From assembly GCA_947587565.1 (NCBI GenBank), contig CANPYA010000021.1, positions 1 through 13,760 of the forward strand: 13,760 bases of DNA, written 5' to 3'. Below the pieces are notes generated by a model. The model saw only the letters and a program-made list of their open reading frames with translations. It searched no databases and was not told where the DNA came from. How positions within the stretch are numbered: the first letter of the stretch is position 1; each line of letters starts with the position of its first letter. Shown here one piece after another: positions 5,447 through 11,846 of the stretch. The position numbers and the translations under genes were made by a program. Origin of the DNA: an uncultured Bacilli bacterium. GTDB lineage: Bacteria > Bacillota_I > Bacilli_A > RF39 > UBA660.

Positions 5447-6598
5447 AAAAAGATTGGTTTATTATTAAGTTTTTTATTTTTGTTTCAGGTAAGTATTGTT
5501 AAAGCCGTCGATATTACGGAGTATAGTGAAAGTGCTATTTTAGTGGAAACTTCAACCGGTAAAGTCTTATATGAAAAAGATGCGGATACCAAAAGGGCTC
5601 CTGCTAGTATGACGAAAATAATGAGTATGATATTAATAATGGATGCCATTCATAATGGTAATTTATCTTTAAATGATAAAGTAGTTATTAGTGAGAATGC
5701 CAGTGGTATGGGAGGTAGTCAAGTCTATCTTAATACCGGTGAAACTTATAAAGTGGAAGAGTTATTAAAATCAATTGCGATTGCGAGTGCGAATGATGCC
5801 GTGGTGGCAATGGCTGAGAAAATTGGCGGTACCGAAGAAAAATTTGTCGAAATGATGAATAATAAATGTCAAGAATTAGGCTGTACTAATACAACTTTTA
5901 AAAATCCCCATGGTCTAGATACTGAAGGACATGTCAGTAGTGCTAGAGATATGGCTTTAATGGGTAGTTACTTAGTTTCTAATTACCCGGAAGTATTAAA
6001 ATTTACATCTATTTATGAAGATTATTTACAAAGACCTGATGGATCAAATACTTGGCTTGTTAATACCAATAAATTAGTTCGGTTTTATCAAGATGTTGAT
6101 GGACTTAAAACCGGATTTACGGAATCAGCTGGTTATTGTTTAACCTCAACTGCCAAAAAGAATAATATGCGTCTAGTAGGTGTTGTAATGGGTGTCGATA
6201 CGCCGGATAATAGAACTAGTGATACCGTAAAAATGTTAAATTATGGTTTTAATACTTATAAATTATCAACCATCTATGAAAAAGATAAAATAATTGATCA
6301 AGTAAGAGTGGAAAAAGGTAAAAAGGAAAGTGTCGATATTATTTTAATGGATGATGCAACCGAACTTTTAAATATTAATGATAAACAAAAAGAATATACG
6401 ATAAATATTTCGATAGATAAAATTGTAGCTCCGGTAAAATATGGTGATAAAGTAGGTACAGCGGAAGTTATTGATAATGAAGGCAATGTCGTAACTAAAA
6501 TTGGGATTACCGTTAAAGAAGATGTGTTAAAAGCTAACCTTTGGGATTATTTTAAAAGAAATTTAGAAGTAATGCTCGGTGGTAAAAAAGTTTATTAA
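5444..6598 (+). CDS. dacA: D-alanyl-D-alanine carboxypeptidase, DacA/DacF type (class C-like PBP, S11 family)
   Basis: This secreted serine enzyme trims the terminal D-Ala from peptidoglycan stem peptides. All three active-site motifs of peptidase family S11 are present: SMTK, SAN and KTG (residues 55-58, 115-117 and 222-224 counted from the ACG). Supporting motifs are SAILVETSTGKVLYEKDAD, NPHGLD and the C-terminal beta domain (about 290-360) followed by an amphipathic tail with NLWDYFKRN that would hold it on the membrane. Length (about 384 aa) is typical. The first plausible conventional start is TTG at 5480, but that cuts off most of the signal peptide; starting at ACG 5444 gives a complete one, cleaved after VKA, and a well-placed ribosome site. 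The gene is divergent from the CotY/CotZ-like gene, so a sporulation (DacF/DacB-like) role is possible but not shown. Confidence 0.85.
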   Translation, partial: TKKIGLLLSFLFLFQVSIVKAVDITEYSESAILVETSTGKVLYEKDADTKRAPASMTKIMSMILIMDAIHNGNLSLNDKVVISENASGMGGSQVYLNTGETYKVEELLKSIAIASANDAVVAMAEKIGGTEEKFVEMMNNKCQELGCTNTTFKNPHGLDTEGHVSSARDMALMGSYLVSNYPEVLKFTSIYEDYLQRPDGSNTWLVNTNKLVRFYQDVDGLKTGFTESAGYCLTSTAKKNNMRLVGVVMGVDTPDNRTSDTVKMLNYGFNTYKLSTIYEKDKIIDQVRVEKGKKESVDIILMDDATELLNINDKQKEYTINISIDKIVAPVKYGDKVGTAEVIDNEGNVVTKIGITVKEDVLKANLWDYFKRNLEVMLGGKKVY

Positions 6599-6602
6599 AA
6601 AA

Positions 6603-6619
6603 TGTCAAAAGCGTGTCAA
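6603..6619 (+). promoter_or_regulatory. TGTCAA direct repeat upstream of the LCP gene (candidate operator)
   Basis: TGTCAA at 6603-6608 and again at 6614-6619 gives an exact 11-bp period. It ends about 26 bases before a poor -35 region. Similar pairs occur before LRR1 and LRR2. Spacing and arrangement resemble direct-repeat sites of OmpR/PhoB-family regulators, but the same bases also form a terminator. Confidence 0.35.
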
Positions 6620-6634
6620 TTACACGTTTTTTTA
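6607..6634 (+). terminator. Rho-independent terminator after the carboxypeptidase gene
   Basis: AAAAGCGTGT pairs with ACACGTTTTT (one G-T pair) around a 5-base loop, followed by more T. The left arm overlaps the TGTCAA direct repeat discussed in the findings. Confidence 0.55.
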
Positions 6635-6645
6635 GTGTTTTAAAA

Positions 6646-6674
6646 TTTATTTTCAAAAATTATGGTTTTATAAT
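6646..6674 (+). promoter_or_regulatory. Promoter of the LCP gene, weak -35
   Basis: TATAAT (6669-6674) is a perfect -10. The best -35 at 17 bp is TTTATT (6646-6651), a poor match. The inferred start lies only about 14 bases before the ATG, with the AAAGGAG ribosome site (6681-6687) at the very 5' end. Confidence 0.45.
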
Positions 6675-6694
6675 GAAGAAAAAGGAGTTCAACA

Positions 6695-8122
6695 ATGCGG
6701 GAAGTTAGAAGAAAAAGAAGAAGAAAATATCGGAAAAGAGGAAAAATCTTAACTTTAATTTTATTAGTTACCATTCTAATCTTTTTTGGAACCTTATTTT
6801 ATATTAATATTATTCCAATTATTTGGACGCTTTTACTTTTATTATTAACTTTAGGTCTTACTTTAGGATTATTAATTTTAAATTTATCTAAAAAGAGAAT
6901 ATTAAGAATTGTTGGTAATAGCATAACTATTATTTTAACTATAATTCTTATTTATGTTATGACTTACTTGTATAGTACCATTGGTTTTTTATTTAATGTA
7001 ACGGATGGGGATTATGTTTTAAATAATTATCAAGTTGTAGTTTTAAAAAATAGTTCTTATAATGAATTAAATGATCTAGATAATAAAACTTTAGGTTATA
7101 GTGAAACTATCCAAAATAGTACCTTAAAAAAGATTAAAAAGAAATTAAAGAAAATAGATTTAGATTATCATAGCTATGAAAGTACCGATACTTTAACTAA
7201 TGCTTTATTAAATAAAGAAGTTGAGGCCATAATTATGTTAGATAGTGAACTTAGTATACTCTCTGAAACTAATGAAGCTAATTATGAAAAATTAAAAGTA
7301 ATTTATAGTATGGAACTTAAAAATGATATCTCTAGTCTTAAAGATATTGCCAATATTAATAAAGAACCATTTAATATTTATTTAAGTGGGATTGATACTT
7401 TTGGCAAAATTAATGCGACATCGAGAAGTGATGTAAATATTATTTTAACAGTTAATCCTAAAAAAGATAAAATTTTAATTACTTGGATTCCTAGAGATTA
7501 CTATGTTAAAATAAATGAATCTAGTTATAAAGATAAACTGACGCATGCCGGTATTTATGGCATTAACTCAAGTATTTATGCCGTTTCAAAATTATTAGAT
7601 ATAAAGATAAATTATTATGTTAAAGTTAACTTTACATCAGTAACAGAAATTGTGGATTTACTTGGAGGTCTTACTTTCTATAATGATTATGCTTTTACAA
7701 CTGTAGGTAATAAATACTATCCCGAAGGGGAAATTACTTTAAATGGTGCGGATACTTTGACTTATGTCAGGGAAAGAAAGAACTTAGAAGAAGGCGATGT
7801 GGGAAGAGGTAAACATCAAATAGTGGTTTTAAATGCTTTAATTAAGAAATTGACTAGTAAAGAGGTTATTAAAAATTATAATAATTTACTTAAGAGTATG
7901 GAAAATGGTTTCTTAACTAATATGCCTCATAATACCATGATTGGTTTTATTAAAAATGAAATTAGAAATCCCCATAACTTTAAAATAGAAAGTAATATTT
8001 TAACCGGCCATGATTCTTATGAATATACTTATTCTTATAAAAATACCAAGTTATATGTTATGTTACCAGATGAAGAGAAAGTAAATGAAGCTAAAGCAAA
8101 AATTCAAGAATGCTTAAAATAA
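6695..8122 (+). CDS. LytR-CpsA-Psr (LCP) family cell-wall polymer ligase
   Basis: LCP proteins transfer lipid-linked teichoic acids, capsule or other anionic glycans onto peptidoglycan outside the membrane. The 475-aa protein has a strongly basic cytoplasmic N-terminus (residues 2-17), three membrane helices (about 19-38, 43-63, 75-97), an extracellular accessory region (about 105-215, with a periplasmic-binding-protein-like look) and an LCP domain from about 225. Core residues are seen in SGID (231-234), SRSD (243-246), IPRD (265-268), HAGIYG (284-289) and VRERKNLEEGDVGRGKHQ (358-375). The usual 'GRxxRQ' reads GRGKHQ, a mild deviation. Three helices plus accessory domain resemble CpsA of streptococci. 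A clear AAAGGAG ribosome site lies eight bases before the ATG. It is flanked by the carboxypeptidase and the LRR surface proteins, consistent with an envelope locus. Confidence 0.88.
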   Translation: MREVRRKRRRKYRKRGKILTLILLVTILIFFGTLFYINIIPIIWTLLLLLLTLGLTLGLLILNLSKKRILRIVGNSITIILTIILIYVMTYLYSTIGFLFNVTDGDYVLNNYQVVVLKNSSYNELNDLDNKTLGYSETIQNSTLKKIKKKLKKIDLDYHSYESTDTLTNALLNKEVEAIIMLDSELSILSETNEANYEKLKVIYSMELKNDISSLKDIANINKEPFNIYLSGIDTFGKINATSRSDVNIILTVNPKKDKILITWIPRDYYVKINESSYKDKLTHAGIYGINSSIYAVSKLLDIKINYYVKVNFTSVTEIVDLLGGLTFYNDYAFTTVGNKYYPEGEITLNGADTLTYVRERKNLEEGDVGRGKHQIVVLNALIKKLTSKEVIKNYNNLLKSMENGFLTNMPHNTMIGFIKNEIRNPHNFKIESNILTGHDSYEYTYSYKNTKLYVMLPDEEKVNEAKAKIQECLK

Positions 8123-8139
8123 CGTCAAATAATGTCTAA
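8123..8139 (+). promoter_or_regulatory. TGTCAA-like direct repeat upstream of LRR1 (candidate operator)
   Basis: CGTCAA (8123-8128) and TGTCTAA (8133-8139) form an imperfect direct repeat with a 10-bp period, ending 24 bases before the -35 of LRR1. It begins right after the LCP stop codon. Confidence 0.35.
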
Positions 8140-8151
8140 TTTACATTTTTT
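8131..8151 (+). terminator. Weak terminator after the LCP gene
   Basis: AATGT (8131-8135) pairs with ACATT (8143-8147) around a 7-base loop, followed by T to 8151. The stem is only 5 bp and AT-rich, so termination may be partial. Confidence 0.35.
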
Positions 8152-8163
8152 GAGAAAAAATAA

Positions 8164-8193
8164 TTGTATTATATAAAAGAAATAAATTATAAT
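8164..8193 (+). promoter_or_regulatory. Promoter of LRR1
   Basis: TTGTAT (8164-8169), an 18-bp spacer and TATAAT (8188-8193). A perfect -10 with a weak, slightly long -35 arrangement, repeated nearly identically before LRR2. The leader carries AAGAGAGG (8205-8212) seven bases before the ATG. Confidence 0.55.
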
Positions 8194-8292
8194 AAAAATA
8201 AGGTAAGAGAGGTTAGATAATGAAGAAGTATTTTAAATATTTATTATTAATTATTTTATTGTTCCAAGTTAATTTAGTTAAAGCTAAACCAG
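8175..8292 (+). repeat. 118-bp identical promoter/signal-peptide block, copy 1
   Basis: Bases 8175-8292 are identical, read by eye, to 10178-10295. The block covers the -10 region, the leader, the ribosome site and the first 73 coding bases. Similarity continues at lower level to about 8400. It indicates a recent duplication or gene conversion between LRR1 and LRR2. Confidence 0.8.
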
Positions 8293-10088
8293 CGAATGAA
8301 GCTTTTGATGATGATAATTTTTATAAGTGTGTAGTAGATGCTTATAATAAGGAACATCCAAATGATACAAAGCAATATACTGATAGCTTAAGTGATACAG
8401 AATTAGAAGGTATAAAAAAATTAACATGTACAAATAAGGGAGTAAAATCAGCTAATGGAGTTGAAAAATTAACGCAACTTACAGACTTAAATTTAGGAAT
8501 AAATAAATCTCATATAACATATGGAGTAACTAATGAAAATAAAATAAGTTCAATAAATTTAGAAAATAATACATTATTAAAAAATCTGGATGTTACAGGA
8601 AATAGTCTAAAAGAATTAAATTTAGAAAAAAACGTTAATCTAGAATCACTACATGCTGGCTTAAATTCTTTTACTACTTTAAATTTGGAAAAAAATACTA
8701 AATTAGAAACACTTAATATTGGATGTGGTTCATCTGAAGGTTATGTGATGCCAAATGATTTTGATACTTTTCCACAATTTTTAATTTCTTGTAATACATT
8801 AACTAATATTGATTTAACAAATAATAAAGAGTTACAATTTTTGATAATTCAAGGAGGACAATTTGAAAATATTGATTTATCTCAAAATACAAAATTAAGT
8901 AGGTTAGTATTAGCAAATAATAGTAAAATAAAAAATGTGAATTTAGAACAAAATGTTGATTTGTATGAAGTAAGAATGTATAATTTAAATCTTAGTAATG
9001 TGAATTTGAATAATAATCAACATTTAAAAACGTTACAATTGGAAGAAAATAAAATTAATAATATAGACTTAAGTAAAAATACAGATTTAAAAGAATTATA
9101 TTTGAGTTCTAATGAATTAAATTCTATTGAATTAACTAACAATTCCAAATTAGAAACAGTAGCAATTAATAGGAATAAACTAGATAAAATAGATGTAAAA
9201 GCAAATTCTTTATTAAAATATTTATATTTATCAAGTAATAACTTAAGTGAAATAGATGTAAGAGCAAATACTCAATTAACAACTTTGGACGTAAGTAATA
9301 ATAATTTAAGTGAAATAGATGTAAGTAAGAATATTCAATTAACAAATTTGGATTTAAGAAATAATAATTTAAATGGAATAGATGTAAGTATGCTTACTCA
9401 ATTAACATATTTGATTTTAAGTGATAATAATTTAAGTGGAATAGATGTAAAAGGTAACACTGAATTAACAAATTTATATTTAACTAACAATAACATAAGT
9501 GAAGTAGATATAACAAAAACAACTTTATTAAAGACATTAAAATTAGAAAACAATGAACTATTATCATTAAATGTTAATGGATTAAAAAATTTAGTAGTAA
9601 CTGGTAGTGATTCATTAGTTAGTCATTTTTCTCCTCAAGCAAGAGAAATAACATTAAAAAAGAAAAATGGTTTATATACATTAAATTTAAAAGAATATGA
9701 TAAAAAAATTGATATAAGTAAGGTAGATAAATTAAAATTACCAGAATATATGAAATATGATAGTAATACGGGATTAATAACTTTTAATAGTTTTAATAAA
9801 GAAGATAATAAAATAACATATTCTTATAAAACGGGTAAAGATTTAGATATGGAAGTAACTCTTACTTTACTAGATGGTGGAGAAGAAGTAGAACCACCAA
9901 AAGAAGAAGTGAAACCAAATACAACAGAAAATAAACCACAAGATGTGCCAGAAGATGCCGATAAACCATTAGATAAATCACCACAAACCGGAGGTTACTT
10001 AGTAGGTAGTTTAATTCTAGTTGGTTTAGTAACAGGATTATATTATAAATACTATTTAACAAGAAAAAATAAAATTAATAAAATTTAA
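8220..10088 (+). CDS. Secreted leucine-rich-repeat surface protein with SPQTG sorting signal (LRR1)
   Basis: The 622-aa protein has a signal peptide (residues 1-22, cleaved after VKA), a helical cap (23-85) with two conserved Cys (C37, C70), and about 16 leucine-rich repeats (about 87-460). Most repeats are exactly 21 residues with the pattern LxxLxLxxNxLSxIDVxxNT. The first and fourth repeats are enlarged; the fourth holds a loop bracketed by C169 and C191. Next come a conserved beta-rich domain (about 471-555, NGLYTLNLKEYDK...GLITF), a Pro/Glu linker, and SPQTG (587-591) followed by a hydrophobic stretch and a Lys/Arg tail. This is a sortase-type anchor resembling (S/N)PxTG signals. LRRs of this kind usually bind proteins or glycans; the ligand is unknown. 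First of three tandem paralogues, with its own promoter and terminator. Confidence 0.85.
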   Translation: MKKYFKYLLLIILLFQVNLVKAKPANEAFDDDNFYKCVVDAYNKEHPNDTKQYTDSLSDTELEGIKKLTCTNKGVKSANGVEKLTQLTDLNLGINKSHITYGVTNENKISSINLENNTLLKNLDVTGNSLKELNLEKNVNLESLHAGLNSFTTLNLEKNTKLETLNIGCGSSEGYVMPNDFDTFPQFLISCNTLTNIDLTNNKELQFLIIQGGQFENIDLSQNTKLSRLVLANNSKIKNVNLEQNVDLYEVRMYNLNLSNVNLNNNQHLKTLQLEENKINNIDLSKNTDLKELYLSSNELNSIELTNNSKLETVAINRNKLDKIDVKANSLLKYLYLSSNNLSEIDVRANTQLTTLDVSNNNLSEIDVSKNIQLTNLDLRNNNLNGIDVSMLTQLTYLILSDNNLSGIDVKGNTELTNLYLTNNNISEVDITKTTLLKTLKLENNELLSLNVNGLKNLVVTGSDSLVSHFSPQAREITLKKKNGLYTLNLKEYDKKIDISKVDKLKLPEYMKYDSNTGLITFNSFNKEDNKITYSYKTGKDLDMEVTLTLLDGGEEVEPPKEEVKPNTTENKPQDVPEDADKPLDKSPQTGGYLVGSLILVGLVTGLYYKYYLTRKNKINKI

Positions 10089-10120
10089 CCTATAAAGGAT
10101 AAAACTTTATAGGTTTTATT
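10087..10120 (+). terminator. Rho-independent terminator of LRR1
   Basis: AACCTATAAAG (10087-10097) pairs perfectly with CTTTATAGGTT (10105-10115) around GATAAAA, followed by a T-rich tail. The left arm includes the last two bases of the LRR1 stop codon. Confidence 0.75.
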
Positions 10121-10123
10121 ATA

Positions 10124-10141
10124 TGTCAAAATAATGTCTAA
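10124..10141 (+). promoter_or_regulatory. TGTCAA-like direct repeat upstream of LRR2 (candidate operator)
   Basis: TGTCAA (10124-10129), five bases, then TGTCTAA (10135-10141): an 11-bp period ending 25 bases before the -35 of LRR2. Unlike the copy before LRR1, the hairpin arm and T-run downstream are lost here, yet the repeat is kept. Confidence 0.4.
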
Positions 10142-10166
10142 TTTACAAAAACTTTATTAAAAACAA

Positions 10167-10196
10167 TTGTATTGTGCAAAAGAAATAAATTATAAT
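10167..10196 (+). promoter_or_regulatory. Promoter of LRR2-LRR3
   Basis: TTGTAT (10167-10172), 18 bp, TATAAT (10191-10196), the same arrangement as before LRR1. AAGAGAGG (10208-10215) is the ribosome site, seven bases before the ATG. No promoter is evident before LRR3, so this one probably serves both genes. Confidence 0.55.
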
Positions 10197-10295
10197 AAAA
10201 ATAAGGTAAGAGAGGTTAGATAATGAAGAAGTATTTTAAATATTTATTATTAATTATTTTATTGTTCCAAGTTAATTTAGTTAAAGCTAAACCAG
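10178..10295 (+). repeat. 118-bp identical promoter/signal-peptide block, copy 2
   Basis: Exact counterpart of 8175-8292, at an offset of 2003 bases. The LRR3 head (11847 onward) encodes a similar signal peptide but is clearly diverged in DNA and is not part of this identical pair. Confidence 0.8.
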
Positions 10296-11818
10296 TTAAT
10301 GAAGCTTTTGATGATGATTATTTTTACAAGTGTGTAGTAGATGCTTATAATAAGGAACATCCAGATAGTACAAAACAATATACTGATAATTTAAGTGATG
10401 CAGAATTAGAAAGTATTACTGAATTAGATTGTAGAAATTCTACAAAACCTGATGCTGAAAAAATAGCATCTACTAAGGGATTAGAAAAACTTACGCAATT
10501 AACAAATTTGAATTTAAATTGGAATAAATTAAGTACAATAGATGTAAGTAAAAATACTGAATTGATAACTTTGGAGTTATATGATAATAGTCTAAGTGAA
10601 ATAGATTTAAAAGCAAATAGCAAATTAGAAGAATTGACTTTAATGGGTAATGAAGTAAATAAATTAGATGTAACCCAAAATACCCAATTAAAAATATTAA
10701 ATTTAGGAGTTAATGAACTAAATGCCTTAGATGTAAGTAAAAACACTAAATTAGAATATTTGAATTTGAATGGTAATAATCTAAAAGAAATAGATGTAAC
10801 AAAAAATACTGAATTAACATCTTTAGATGTCAGTGTTAATGACTTAAGTGAAATAGATGTAACTCAAAATACTCAATTAACAAATTTAAATTTGAATGGT
10901 AATAATTTAAGTACAATAGATGTTAGTAAGAATACTCAATTAACAAATTTAAATTTAGGAATTAATGAACTAAATGCCATAGATGTAAGTAAAAACACCA
11001 AATTAAAAACATTATATTTAAATTGGAATAAATTAAGGACAATAGATGTAAGTAAAAATACTGAATTAACATCTTTAAGTTTATATAATAATAATTTGAA
11101 TACAATAGATGTAACAAAAAATACTGAATTAACATTTTTAAGCTTATATAATAATAATTTAAGTGAAATAGATGTAACTCAAAATACTCAATTAACATAT
11201 TTAAGTTTATATAATAATAAATTAAGTACAATAGATTTAAGTAAAAATGTATTATTAACAACATTACGCATAGAACAAAACAATTTATTAGCGTTAAATC
11301 TTGGTGGATTAGAAAAATTAGATATTAGTAATAATGAAGCAGTTTCTCCCCAATCAAGAACAATAATTTTAGCAAAGAAAAATGGTGTATATACTTTAGA
11401 TTTAAAAGAATATGATAAAAATATTGATATAAGTAAAGTAGAAAAATTACCCTTATTAAAAAACATGAAATATGATAGTAAGACTGGATTAATTACTTTT
11501 GATAGTTTAAAAGCTGAGGGAAATAAAATAAAATATTCTTATAAAATTAATAACGATTTAGATATGGATGTAACTCTTACATTAATAGTTGGTGGAGAAG
11601 AAACAGAAATGCCAAAAGATGACGTAAATCATAATACACCAGAATCTAAACCAGAAAATAAACCTCAAGAAGTACCAGAAGATGCCGATAAGCCATTACC
11701 TGAATCTCCACAAACCGGAGGCTACTTAGTAGGTAGTTTAGTCTTAATTGGTTTAGTAGTAAGCCTATATTATAAATATTATTTAAGTAGAAAAAATAAA
11801 ATTATAAAATTTAAATGA
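10223..11818 (+). CDS. Secreted leucine-rich-repeat surface protein with SPQTG sorting signal (LRR2)
   Basis: This 531-aa paralogue has the same signal peptide (1-22) and cap (C37, C70) as LRR1, but its array is different. Twelve uninterrupted repeats of exactly 21 residues run from about 93 to 345, each close to LTxLxLxxNxLSTIDVSKNTE, plus a degenerate thirteenth. The enlarged repeats and the Cys-bracketed loop of LRR1 and LRR3 are absent. The beta-rich domain (about 375-465), a longer Pro/Glu/Asn linker and SPQTG (495-499) with membrane stretch and basic tail follow. At the DNA level the array is a 63-bp tandem repeat, prone to in-frame expansion or contraction. The gene ends TGA directly followed by TAA. 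LRR3 begins 28 bases downstream with its own ribosome site, so the two are likely cotranscribed. Ligand unknown. Confidence 0.85.
   Translation: MKKYFKYLLLIILLFQVNLVKAKPVNEAFDDDYFYKCVVDAYNKEHPDSTKQYTDNLSDAELESITELDCRNSTKPDAEKIASTKGLEKLTQLTNLNLNWNKLSTIDVSKNTELITLELYDNSLSEIDLKANSKLEELTLMGNEVNKLDVTQNTQLKILNLGVNELNALDVSKNTKLEYLNLNGNNLKEIDVTKNTELTSLDVSVNDLSEIDVTQNTQLTNLNLNGNNLSTIDVSKNTQLTNLNLGINELNAIDVSKNTKLKTLYLNWNKLRTIDVSKNTELTSLSLYNNNLNTIDVTKNTELTFLSLYNNNLSEIDVTQNTQLTYLSLYNNKLSTIDLSKNVLLTTLRIEQNNLLALNLGGLEKLDISNNEAVSPQSRTIILAKKNGVYTLDLKEYDKNIDISKVEKLPLLKNMKYDSKTGLITFDSLKAEGNKIKYSYKINNDLDMDVTLTLIVGGEETEMPKDDVNHNTPESKPENKPQEVPEDADKPLPESPQTGGYLVGSLVLIGLVVSLYYKYYLSRKNKIIKFK
10499..11257 (+). repeat. 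63-bp in-frame tandem repeat array (12 units) in LRR2
   Basis: Twelve 63-bp units encode the 21-residue LRRs. The closest ones lie at the right end: the segment starting TTAAG(T/C)TTATATAATAA recurs at 11075, 11138 and 11201, exactly 63 bases apart, with few differences. Units vary in length by no bases, unlike the LRR1 and LRR3 arrays. Confidence 0.75.
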
Positions 11819-11846
11819 TAAATTAAAAAAGATAAGAGAGGTTAAA

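Noticed and set aside
6298..6486. Minus-strand 62-aa frame within the carboxypeptidase gene
   Set aside because: It is antisense to the conserved C-terminal domain of the enzyme and has no supporting signals.
6603..6619. TGTCAA read on the minus strand as TTGACA, i.e. a -35 box of an antisense promoter
   Set aside because: At 17 bp there is only a poor -10 (AATAAA), and it would point into the end of the carboxypeptidase gene. The paired, phased arrangement fits a regulator site or terminator better.
10499..11257. Regular repeats that might suggest a CRISPR array
   Set aside because: The 63-bp period is exactly 21 codons of a clear LRR coding sequence, units are contiguous with no spacers, and no cas genes are present.
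10345..11466. Several long minus-strand open frames across the LRR genes, and others at 9862-10062 and 12673-13008
   Set aside because: They lie opposite strongly supported LRR coding sequence. Their low-complexity Leu/Tyr/Ile composition follows from the repeated codons on the plus strand. No ribosome sites or domains are seen.
11816..11821. TGA followed by TAA at the end of LRR2, suggesting possible use of TGA as Trp (code 4)
   Set aside because: Trp is encoded by TGG throughout the genes here and no reading frame needs TGA read-through. The double stop is better explained as ordinary.
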